From assembly GCF_024139115.2 (NCBI RefSeq), contig NC_085141.1, positions 30,953,242 to 31,017,241 on the forward strand: 64,000 bases of DNA, written 5' to 3'. A model generated the notes under the pieces. That model did not search any database, was not told the DNA's origin, and was given only the letters and a program-made list of their open reading frames with translations. Source of the DNA: Armigeres subalbatus (Eukaryota; Arthropoda; Insecta; Diptera; Culicidae). The translations under genes were made by a program, and so were the position numbers. Shown here one piece after another: positions 36,701 to 48,700 of this stretch (position 1 is its first letter; the number at the start of each line of letters is the position of its first letter).

Positions 36701-39700
36701 ACTACTAATTTCACACTTTCAAATGACCTATTCGGTCAAATGTCCTATTCGGCCAAATGACCTATTCGGTCAAATCCTCCTATTCAGCCAAATGACCTAT
36801 TCGGTCAAATGTCCTATTCGGCCAAATGTCTTATTCGGCTAAATGACCCTTTCGGCCAAACGACGATTTCTGCCAAATGACCCTTTCGGCCAAACGACGC
36901 TTTCTGCCAAATGACCCTTTCGGTCAAATCACCCTTTCGATCAAATGACCCTTTAGGCTTAATAACCCTTTCTGCCTAATGACCCTTTCGGCCAAATGAC
37001 CCGTTCGGCCAAATGACTTTTGGCCAGTTGGGTTTCGGCCTAATGGCTTTCGGCTGAATTCCATTCGGCCAAACGACCCTTCCCCAGATTTGATAGTTCC
37101 GTTAGGATACGGCAGGCATGAAGAATGTCTTATAGAAGTCGATTTGAAAGCGAGCGGAGGGCAATATTTGTGATGGTATAAATCGCACGACCTTCCTTCT
37201 GCCAAATTTCTGTATGAAGGGGGAGAGAAGAATATCAGTGTGAAGATATATCAGCTTCCCCCTACCTGATTGAAACAAAATGTTGAATAACATGTTATGA
37301 ATATGCTTCTGAACTAGAATCTAGAGTTTAAAGGTTCGGGAGCCTTCATTTGAGAGACATGAAAGCTTTTTCCGAGAGGCTCGATTGCTTCGTTGCAAGA
37401 GGATTGGAAGTTACCTTCAACAGTTCTCGGAAGCCTCCTCCCAAACAGATCGAAACCCTCCTTCCAAGAGGCCTGAAAGCCTTCTTTCATGAAGCCTAGA
37501 AGTCTCCATTTAAAGGGGCCTAGATACCTACTTCCAAGAGGCCCGAAAGCCTCCTGTCAAGCGGCTCGCACGCCTCCTTTCAAGAGACTTGGAAGCCTAC
37601 TTTCAAGAGGCTCAAAGATGTTTTTTGAAGATGCTCAGATGCCTGCTTTTGAGTAGCTCGAATGCCTTTTTTCAAGAGGTTTGGAAGCCTACCTTCAAGA
37701 CGCTCGAAAGCTTCCAATTGTCATAAAAGTCCTGGAATGTTAATGTAAAAACTTATTTTGAAATGGAAGTTTTCGCGAAATAATGTCAATTTCAGCCAAC
37801 TTAATTGATAGCCATATATCTCGTTATTTTTCAGGCTACAGCAAAAAAAAGGGGTGCCTCAAAAATGCGAAGGGGTATATCTCAAGAAAAAAAAGGTGAG
37901 AACCGCTGCAATGCAATGATAAAAAGCTTCACACAAAGAAATTCCCTTATTTTGACAGCGGTGTTATGGCTGTTTTATTAACAACCTTGAACTTGCTTTG
38001 GAAATGTTCTCATGAGTGGTCCACTTGGTCATAACATAATCTTGTAGCGGTCATCAAGAGGTTGTCATGTATAGCTTAGCCTTGTTGGTAGTCTTGAATA
38101 TTTGCACTCCAAAACTGCTAATAGAGTATGATAAAACTAAAAAAAATATTTGGGATTTGCTTTTTTTCTGGACTACTTTCTTCTTTTTCATACCATCATC
38201 AATTGCAATAAGAGTAGCTTTTATGGAACAAACAACGTAATACCTACATGCAGTCATTGTGGTGGTAGGGCTAAAGTGACTGCCATTTTTGTTGATGTTC
38301 TAGGTTCGAATCCCGTTCCGGTCATACATTTTTTGTAATTGCGTACTGAAAATATTTGGGAAAAGTGAGTGAGGCGTAAAAGTGATGAAACGAAAAAAGA
38401 AATTCATCGACTCTGGGGCAGGGATATGGTGCGGCACAAAACTCTTTAAGTGCGACTCCCACTGTTAGGAGACAACCCTTTAATTTGAAAGGGTCGTGCT
38501 GGTGCAGTTCGTTGTGCTCAGCTCGTATATTTGGGTTAGTGCGGAGAGACTCTCGACCCTTTTTAACTTCGTTCATGTCTCTCAGAGTAATGGTCAATAC
38601 TCTCTCTATGATCGACTCTGTGCGAGAGCATACAACTGTTAAATTGCTACGATCACACGCTACGGTTGATTTGACAATGCAGAGAATTAATACAGATTAT
38701 TAAATTAATAAACAATGTCCATAGAACTTCTATAATTGTGCGAGTTAAACTGACATTACGTTAAGAAAATTATTTTGAGCTTTACGTCCTTTGCGATATA
38801 ATCCTAGAAGATATTGCGTTAAAGATTACCATTGTCAAAGAGATCATGTGCTACTGTGCATGTATTTTGCACAACCTCAATTATGTTTGGATAATTATTT
38901 GCGTGCTTAAACTTTCCATATCAACAACATATTCGTACAATCGAGTGGCTGTCACAAAGTTACCATGGCTGATAGCAGGAAGCGTAAATTCGAAATTGAT
39001 TTATTTAACGTTGATGACGAAAAGAAAATCGCGTGGTGTAAGATTTGCGGTAAAGTTGTGAAGTGCTTGCGAAATTTCAGTTTTATTAGACATTATGCTA
39101 CGCAGCATAAGGAAATTGCCAGAGAAAATGGATTGCTAGGACAGGTGGAGTCTGAAGGTGGCGAAGTGGATGTTGCCGAAATCAACCGGAAAAAAATCGG
39201 GGTTAAGTTGAACAGACAAATCTATGCCAAGGCTTTGGTTGAAATAGTGACCGTCGTTGGTGTGCCTCTAAGAATCCTCAGTTGTGCACCGCTTCGGAGG
39301 ATTCTTGATCCCATTGAGAAAGGATTGAACGAGAAAATTGGAGAGGGAACCCAGCGAATAGACTCTCGATCGGTCCTACCAATCATCGGAACTGCGTCTG
39401 AGAAAATTAAAAAGAAAATTTCGGAAGAAGCTAACGGAAGACTGGTCTGTCTGAAGTTAGATTCTGCTTCACGATTGGGCCGAGATGTACTTTGCGTGAA
39501 TATTCAATTCATTGACAGAAATTTGATCAAAATTCGAACATTGGCTATGATTGAATTGAAGCAACGGCACACTGCGGAGCATCTTGAAAAAGTTGTGCTC
39601 AAAACATTGGCATCCTACCAGATCGATGTTTCACAAATATACAGTTGTACAACAGATAATGGCTCAAACATGCTTGCAACCAATAAGCGACTTATTAAGC

Positions 39701-42700
39701 AACAGGAGTTGGACATTTTAAATTGGATGGATGACGACAACGCGGATGACTGGGAAGAGTAAGTATTAATATGATTCAATAATAATCAACTTATATTAAA
39801 TAACAGTGATGGAGATGCGGATGCAGTTAATCCGATTCCCTCCAACGACGAAGAAGGCTGTTACAATTCGGATGCTAATCGAGAAATTATGCTTCTTGAG
39901 AAAATAACTCCAATATTTTCCGGTGTTCGATGTGCAGCTCATACTGCACAACTTGCAGTATCAGATACCATAAAAGGGGCCAAGTTAAGAATACATCTGA
40001 GCAACATGCAAGCGTTCGTCAAAAAATTGCGAAAGACACCTTACAAGCATATGTTTAAGCTTAACAAAATGGAGGCACCCAAATTAAGCTGTGATACGCG
40101 ATGGAATTCATGGTACGACAGCGCAGCGTCAATCAAAGCCAGCAAGGAGTTCATCTGTTCAATAACGAAAAACGATAAAGAAGTTGCGCTTACAAACGAA
40201 CAGTGGAATTTCATCGACAGCTTCATTGACGGCTTTGAACCCGTAGCTCAGCTGACGAATACTTTGCAGTCATCACAGTTGACATTTGGCGATTTTTATT
40301 TGGCATGGGTACGATGTAAGCTTCAGCTGGGTAAAAAGGAAAATGTTTTGTCAAAACAGCTGTTGAAAAATATGGAAGCTCGTGAAACAGCCATAACAGA
40401 CAACAAAGCCTTTTTAGCAGCAATTTATTTCGATCAACGAATCAATTATCGCAGTAATCCACTCATAACTGATGATCAACGCCAAGCAGCTTTGGTGAGT
40501 ACATTCTGATAATATTTATGTAATCACGATTATATTTTTGTTTCTATTTAGGAACATCTTAATAATGTCTGGAAAAACATTCAGCGTGTATCGCGAGGTA
40601 ATTCATCAATTGTCGCGACAGATGATCCAAAGGAGGGTACCAGCGGTGACTCGGATGACGTTCTTGAGGAATATTTCCGCTCTTATGAGGTATCACAGGA
40701 CTCTAGCGTATCTACAGGCCTGTTCGATCAACTTGAAGATTTGAGCAGGTCTCCTCGTCTGAAACTCGAAAAGGATCAGTCAATATTGGACTACTGGTAT
40801 GGTCAGAAGCAATCAAACCCAGATTTGTATAGCTTAGCGGTTGTAGCGCTTTCAACACCAGCTACACAAGTTTCAACAGAACGAGCCTTCAGCACCTTGG
40901 CATTTATTCTCACAAAATTGCGAACTCGTCTGAGCGAAACCACATTGGAGAACATCTTGTTAGTAAGATTGAATGCTGATTTGTTCAGCCAAATTACTGT
41001 ATGATTTCTACGAAGTGCTGGAAATTTAAAAAGCACGTTTTCTTCAATTAATTAATTCAATTTTCGTTGATTTATTTGTTACTAATTCAATTTTCGATGA
41101 ATAAAATAAAGTTTGAATTCATAATCCGATGCTTAGTTATTTCTTTGTAATTCACATTAAGATTGAATAAACGTATTTTCAAAGCGATTGTTAAGAGAAA
41201 ATAATTCAATACACTGGAGTCGGGTTTTTCATGGATGATACGTATCGCGTGAAACCCAAAATCCAGTAAACCCCGAATTCAACGTATAAGACCGCGTGAG
41301 TTCACAAATTTGCGAAAAATACAAGAAAAAACTATTTTCGTGGTTTCCACGCAGTTCCCGACCTTTTTTGTCAAGCATTCCATATAGTGTTTAAAAACTA
41401 GTAAAGTATTGACCCGAATTTGTCTACCCCCAATTGTATCACGACATTAAAAAAAGGAAAATTTTAATCGTTCTTTTTATTTTTGTACATAATACCGTAA
41501 ACAACAATAATTTTCATAAAATAGTTTTCACCGCATGTGGTTTATTATAAATCATTTCTGAGCGCCTTCCAAGAAATTTGTAATCTCTTTCGACAAGAGA
41601 TAACGGATAATGTTCACACATTTTGCCTTTCCAAGGCATAAACTGATCTATTTTCGCGAAGAAAAAATCTGCAAATAAAAAAAATCCGATTTTGTCACAT
41701 TCCCTATTTTATCATCCCAAAGTTCACCAGGGGTGATAAAATCGGGATATTACTGTACACAAAACCATAAAATACTTGCTTGAGCTAAGTTTTTTTTTAT
41801 AAAATCAAGTTTAACTTTAAACCGGATTCTTGTCAAAATAAGAAAAAGAGATCTGATATTCGTCTAAAAAATAAACTATATATCATTGAATTAATGAACG
41901 TCAGGTCACTACCATTAACCGAACAGATCCGCTTAAGCTGATTTTTTTAAATGAATTAAAACTGGAGTCGGATGGGATAGTATTGATTTTTATTAGTAAC
42001 CACAAAGTAGTTTCCTTTCAAAAGTATGCACGCAGCGTCGACAAGGGTAACAAACTTGTAACGTATTAAAGATGTGAGGATTTCAGTAAACTAGATAAAC
42101 AAAACCAATTATTTTTTCAGGTATACATATAATCAATGTAATTGAAGTATATCAAAATACATTGTTTTTGCCTTTCTCGTACAACAAAGTTGTACCGAAA
42201 GGCTATATAATTGCTTCAAAAAAGAACTTTTGATAGAAGGCCCGGAGACCCATAGTGTTATATACCGATCAACTCAGCTCGACGAACTGAGGTGATGTCT
42301 GTATGTGTGTATGTATGTGTGTGTGTGTGTGTATGTGTGTATGTGTACAAATTTTGTAGACACACTTTTTGGAGCTTAGCATTATTCGATTTACTCGCAA
42401 CAAGTTGCATTCGACGGGGAATGCGGTCCCATTGTTTGCTATTGAAAATTGGCTCGATCGGACATTGCATTTCGGAATTATTGAAAAATCAATCACCTGT
42501 CATAAGACGAGTTTAAACAATCCCATTGAATTCCACCACTTAATTGTATCCTGACAGATACGTATTTCGACCTCAACAGTAAGGCCGTCTTCAGTGTCTT
42601 GTACTTGACTCGAGTCGAGTCGAGTCGAGTCGAGTCAAGTACAAGACACTGAAGACGGCCTTACTGTTGAGGTCGAAATACGTATCTGTCAGGATACAAT

Positions 42701-45700
42701 TAAGTGGTGGAATTCAATGGGATTGTTTAAACTCGTCTTATGACAGGTGAAAACATTCCACTAAAAAGCTCAAAATAATTTTCTTATAGAAAAATCAATG
42801 TTTTTTCCCAAGGGTCCCCCCTTGGAAAAAAAAAATTTAAAGCCAAAAAAAAAATTTTTTTTTCGAAAATGGTGGCGATGCGATTTAACTAATGCAAAAA
42901 CATGCAAAATGATCGAAAAAATGTGATCTATTCTCCTAAAGAGCTTTTTTGACCTTTCTAATGTAATTCTTTCAATATTTTTTATAATGCACGAGAAAGG
43001 CATCATCACTGCTAGGTGGATTAATCTGGGTTTTTTATTTTTATGTCAGTGAGCATGCAAGAAGAACAAAGTTGGTGCCTTATTTTTATCTTTCGAGATG
43101 ATATTTTTTTTTAAGTTAGATGTAGAATAGAACATCCATATTATTTCTAAACGTTCAAGATTATGACATGCTATCTCCCAGGAATCAATTGCATTTACCG
43201 ATAATATTGTATTCAATCGACCAAGCCGAAGCACAGTGCACTACTCTTTGTGCATTGAAAGGGTAGGTAACGTGCAATTGACGACTCGCACACAGCTACG
43301 AGAGCTCGTGCACCTTTGACTCAATCGCTCTCCAAAAACGAGAGACAAGCACCGACAGTTGAGAGCAGCTCTCAAGTTTTTCGCACTACTCGGAGTTTTG
43401 GAACAATCCCTGCTCTGGGGTACTTATTCAAAAGATTTTGCAAACAAAGCTTCAAACGTTGGTTTCTCCCATTTAAAATCACTCTCAGCACAAATTGGTG
43501 GAGAGCGGAATCGGCTACCTGTTCGAGGAGTTGGTTTGCGTGGGAGTGCCATCAGATTGGACAAATCGACGTATAAATCTTTGTTTACAAAATCACAAAC
43601 GTCCTGTTGACTAAGTATCCGAGAATTAGGCACGATTTTCGATTATCTTCTAGGTTCGCTCTAGAGACAAGAGGGTGTGCAGAAAGATGTTTTTCACTAC
43701 TAACTCAGAAAAAATATTCTCCTTCGACACGAAAAGTACGAACCCTGCTCTCTAGGATTGCATAATGATTAATGCAGCGTACACACGGTCAAACAGATTG
43801 ACCAACATTGACCTAGCTTAGGGTTGTTACGGGGATCCCGAAATATTTTCCGCGCCGACTAAAATCAAATCCACTCCATTTTCGCGCGACATAAAATCCA
43901 ATTTGCGCCAAATCAGCGCTACTCAAAAATATTGTTTGAAGAAATACGCGCCAAATATCAATGTTTGTTATCAAAACTTTCTAAACTGTTTGTCCCTTCA
44001 AGAGCGTTCACACATCTTTGTATGTTTGAAAAAAGATCTAAGAAAAATCCGCCGTAGCTTTCATTTTTCATGGAACAATTTTTAAGGACAATCTACCTGG
44101 TCAACGAATTCGAATTTGTATTAAAATCTGCACGTGAATGCATGATTTTGATTAACTTAATCAAATCTGGAAATTTTATTTCCTAACAGGTAAAAAGTGA
44201 GGTTACAAGACACCACTGGATTCAACTTTGGTTTTCGAACAAAATATCTGTATACACGTTAAATATTTGAATTTGTATTTAGAAAGAAATAATTAAAAAA
44301 TCTAATGTAGTTTCTCAAGTTTCGTTGAATGCAATCCAGTTTCATGAGTTTGAGGCCGAAATCTCTTCGGAAGTTTATAAGGAAGATTTTCAAAAGTCTA
44401 AGCAGAAGTTTTATCGCAAATTTGCTGTTGCTAAAAAATGTGCGAAAGTCCTCCTTTAATTCTTGTGAAATTTTCTCCAAAAGCTAATGCGGTAACTCCA
44501 ACAAGATAACTACGATAATTTCTCCAAGAGGTTTTACGGAAATTCAAAATCATTAGCAATTCTTCCTTTGTTAATTTTATTGCAGTTTCAACGGAAATCT
44601 CCTGGATTATATCTGAAAAAATCCACCAAGAATTCCTGCCTAAATTTGTCATAAATCTTGGGCAAATTCCTCCCAGCATTCAGGCGGAAATTTCTTTAAG
44701 CATGCGTTCAAATAACCTTCCGAGAATTCTCGCGAACGTCCCCCTTTGAATTTGTTTTTTTTTTTGAACCTTCAAATGAATTCCATTAAAGTAATCTGCG
44801 AAAAATCTCGTACGTACTCTCGTGTGAATTTTTTTTCAAAAGTGCATACGGAAACCGCTTCGAAAAATTCTGCAGACATTTTCGGGTTGATTTCAGCAAA
44901 AAACCATCTGGGCATACTTTTTAAGGCGCAATTACTGCGGTTTTTTTCATGAAGAAGTTGTTCGAAGTGCTCAAACTAACGTTTTAGCTGATCAGTTAGG
45001 TTGGTGAGTAATTGACCTGCACCTGTATTCTGGTATCCTCGGATTCATCCTTGCGTCACTGTGACGCCGTAAGATGTCGTAGAAGGGGAGAATATCGCCA
45101 GTTGTTACAGCTTTCTTTCCTTCGTTGGCCAGGAAGACTACCCAAACTCGCATGTCCCTTCTGTAGCAGCGTTTAAGACTTCTGCAATCCAAAACAAATT
45201 TCACTCGCGATTTCAAGGACACAAACTCAATACGGATGCAACGCACAACTGTCATTTTTATCATTCCAGCTTTGCTGCGGCACAGGATGCGTAGAATATT
45301 ATAAATGACAGTATGCATCCTTACACTTAAGCACCTTGATATTTGAAAAAGTTTTTTAGAAAATACCAATCAAATGCAAATCGAACGCTCGTCATTGATG
45401 CAGATGCACGAGGATCTCTATTTTTAGATGATCCACTGTTTTGCATTGAAAACAACCAAAAATATGACAAAATATTGAACAGAATCAACACCACCTGAAT
45501 CGAAACCCGTCCGTGGTGGACAGATTTCGAATCAAAGGATCATAATCCGTACAGCTATTTTTTAACTTAATATTTTAATTAAAGCAGATCGATTGACCAG
45601 CACTTCAAATAGTTCAGTACGAACTTTGTGAAGCGATTCTTTTAGTTTTTATTCAGTTTATCTGACTCTATTAATTGTAATTTGCAAATTAAGCACAATC

Positions 45701-48700
45701 ACTTTCGGTACAATTATGTCCAACACGCAAACTAATGGCACCTGAAACTTCGCGTTTGCTGGGTGGTGATTTGTTTTTTATTGTTTTATTTTAATTTCTG
45801 AGCCTACTTCCCATTTCAATGTCTAGAAAGTTTACTGTCAAGTATAAGATCAGGATGAGATAAATGATTTATAAAAATTCCTCTAAGCCCCCTTTAATTT
45901 ATTGATATCACACAAGTGTACGAATGTCGGTGCTGAACGGATTTCGATCTTCCATGGTAGTGCTTTTAGTTTTGGATTTCGAAATGCTCATCCTTGATTT
46001 GCATATCTAGAGCCGAATTCCATTGACGGGACTCGTATTTGGCTGCTCTGATTCTTGCCCGCTCTCAACTTTTAAAATATCCGCTGCCCGAGTTCCAAGT
46101 TTTTCAACCAATGATTACTTAACAGCTGGGCCTCTTGGCCGGTGTGTGCTGAATCGCCTTCCGAGTCTTCTAAATCCGCTGAATCCGAGCGATGTGTTAT
46201 CGGATCTCATTGCTTCTTCTTCTTCTTCTTCTTCTTCTTCTTCTTCTTCTTCTTCTTCTTCTTCTTCTTCTTCTTCTTCAAAGGATCTACATAATGTAGA
46301 CTACATTCCAACTGGAATTTGGCATGCTTTTCAACTTTATATTCTATTAGCATTTCCTCAGTTATCAATTGACTGCTTTTCTATGTCCGCCTTACATGAG
46401 TATGTACCTTGAATGGCAAGCACAATGGATACACTATGCCCAGGGAGCCAAGAATGTTTCCAACCCGAAAACATCCTAGATCTGACCGGAAATCAAACTC
46501 GCCATCTCCTGATTGGCAATCCTACACCTTTGCTTGCTACTGGAGCCCGGATGCCAGTGCTACTGGCTACTAAACTAGCTCTGCAATAGGAGAGAAATAT
46601 GATTTGTTAGAGCGTAATGTGGTAAACGAACTGCCGATTCCAAATGCAAAAACACCTACTATGAAAAGAGGAAAAGTAAATTAAAATGCACGTGATTTGC
46701 CATCAGAGATCGGTATATCTGTAACTTCATCACAACGTACGAGTAGATTATTTTCATTGTGGTTAAATGTGACAAACATGATGGAATTTTCCACTTTCGC
46801 ACTTCGAAAATATTTGTTCTGTGTTTTTAGTTCAAACGACTTAGCTCACGCAAATGACAAATATGACGATGATCGCGTGATTTGAAATGGATAACCTCAC
46901 GTTGATGTCTCAGCTGAATTTGAGTGCAGTGATGCCAGGAAAGTGTATCATCATCACTATTGATCAAAATGCAGATTAATTTCTAAAACATTAAGAACTA
47001 ATGCACGTTGTAGAGAATGGCTGCTATATGATAAGATAATATGTTATCAGACGTCTACATACTCCTCTAAAATTCAATGACCATTTCAGAGTATAAGCCA
47101 TGTTTCAAGAACTTTATACCAAGTAAAATAAATTGATATCTGTTTCTTATCATACTCGATTTAACTCTCTCCTTTCCTATATGGCTCTAGTCGATGGTTC
47201 CGAGTTATGGAAATGTTATGGTGAGATGAAACTTTCAAATTGGTATGAAGAAACTGGTCGGAGGACAGGATTTGTTAGTGCTTAAGTTAGGGAACACTTA
47301 GAGACACAGATCATTGAATAAGATTTAGAGCGAAGTCATCAAAAGTGCTTAAGAATGACATCTTGTTGAATTATGCATTTGAGTGCGTTTCAGTTACTAA
47401 TCGAAATTAAGGTCACTCCTGACGGAATCCAAGAATAAAAGTACTCGCGTTTTCGGGGGCACACCACTCGATACGGAAGCAACGCACAACTGTCATTTTT
47501 ATTATTTCACGCATGCTGTGACGCAGCAAAGCTGAATCAACAAAAATGACAGTTGTGCGCCGCCTCTGATTCGAGTGATGTGTTCCTGAAAACGCGAGTA
47601 CTTTGGAACTTGGACTCCGTCAGGAGTGACCTTAAAGGCTACCTTTGTGTACTTTCTCAGACCAATATTCCATTCATTCATCCTTGTTAACTTTTTTCAA
47701 ACATTGATCCCACCTATAGCAATGCAGTTTCATGCTCAATTTATTTTAAAACAAAACCATAGCTTTCTTCAACACCCACTGAAATTGCTTTGGCACTCCG
47801 CAATCCGTTCGCCCTATCAATTTGCGTAACGACACGGCCGTTAATACATCGTTTAACAAACGTGACAAAACGATCTATTTGTCGTCGCCTGCTTCATTTA
47901 ATTCGCCCTGCCCTCCGTCCCTCCGATATCCCCCCTCCGATAGGTCACGCTGTTTGATTGACAGCCGCACGCGACTAATTGAAATTCATCACCCGCGCAA
48001 CGACCGACTAACTGCCGCAAGGGGTCGTCGTCGTTGTCGTCGTCGTCGGTTGGTTAGATCGTATATCAAATTAATTTGACGTCAGTGTCGGGTCGATCGA
48101 CCACCACCAGCAACCCTGCATGTATGTCATTAGCTGTTACTTACGCGCCGGTTGTGGCGGCGAATTATGCAACACAAGCCGATTTGTTCCCGGGCAAGCA
48201 GCGGTTAGCAGCAAAGCCATAAATAAATAGTGTCGCATATTTATTGTCCGTCTAGATGCACTTACTTCAATAAGTGCTCAAAGCACGCCTACCGCCGGCG
48301 ACGGAGGCACGCTAGTGCAATAAACAAATGTGACAGAAGTCTTGTGCGAACAGCAAAAACTTCATTAGCAAACGTGTTCGCCAGCATTTCTACATGCCGG
48401 TGTCGACTTACAATACCGGTCTAACGCCAAGAATGACGTAGCGGATCGCGTGGATTACATTACAAATGTTGGGTCGACCACCACACATCCGTCAGATCTG
48501 GGTTCGGTACATTGACAGATTTCAGTGCACGCGAACGTCATACTGCACTGTGAATGGGAAATCGAGCCGTGCCTTCATATAACTATTTCCTTGCGATTTT
48601 AAGCTATTTTGATCCTTCCCTGGTAAACAACTTTTGAACAGCTTTTCAAATTGATCGTTGGGTAACTTCACTAATTAGCTCTCATATCGGTTTCAAATTT

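Larger units (their letters stand above)
34270..37085. mobile_element. 2.8-kb fold-back with TTTGGCCGAA arrays in its arms
   Basis: Ends GGGGAAGGGCCGTTTGGCCG and its reverse complement (GACCCTTCCCC at 37075-37085). The left arm (34290-34610) holds ~17-20-bp units of the form TTTGGCCGAAAGGGTCA. The right arm (36720-37080) holds the reverse complement. The next layer inward is also inverted: CAGCTTTCCACGTTCGCCAT ... CTTCCGACG, at about 34850-35260 and 36330-36580. The centre (35280-36330) shows no coding. Two smaller MITEs have inserted into the left arm. Confidence 0.85.
42170..43002. mobile_element. Non-autonomous element with GCCTTTCTCGT ends
   Basis: GCCTTTCTCGTAC at the left and CACGAGAAAGGC at the right (42990-43001). 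The left end is itself the 34-bp palindromic module. A TGTGTG/TATG simple repeat lies at 42300-42350. A palindrome has inserted at 42495-42749. Confidence 0.6.

Noticed and set aside
36595..37085. Bacterial-type terminators or operators suggested by many short palindromes
   Set aside because: They are inverted-array units of a eukaryotic fold-back element. No prokaryotic genes are present.
38248..38325. Functional tRNA gene
   Set aside because: A good B box is present, but the A box and acceptor/anticodon stems do not form a convincing cloverleaf; more likely a SINE head or pseudogene.
42292..42360. Z-DNA or regulatory TG tract
   Set aside because: An ordinary TGTG/TATG microsatellite inside a dispersed repeat.
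46023..46412. Plus-strand frame with a poly-Ser tract
   Set aside because: The poly-Ser is the (CTT)n tail of a minus-strand SINE; the rest has no recognisable content.
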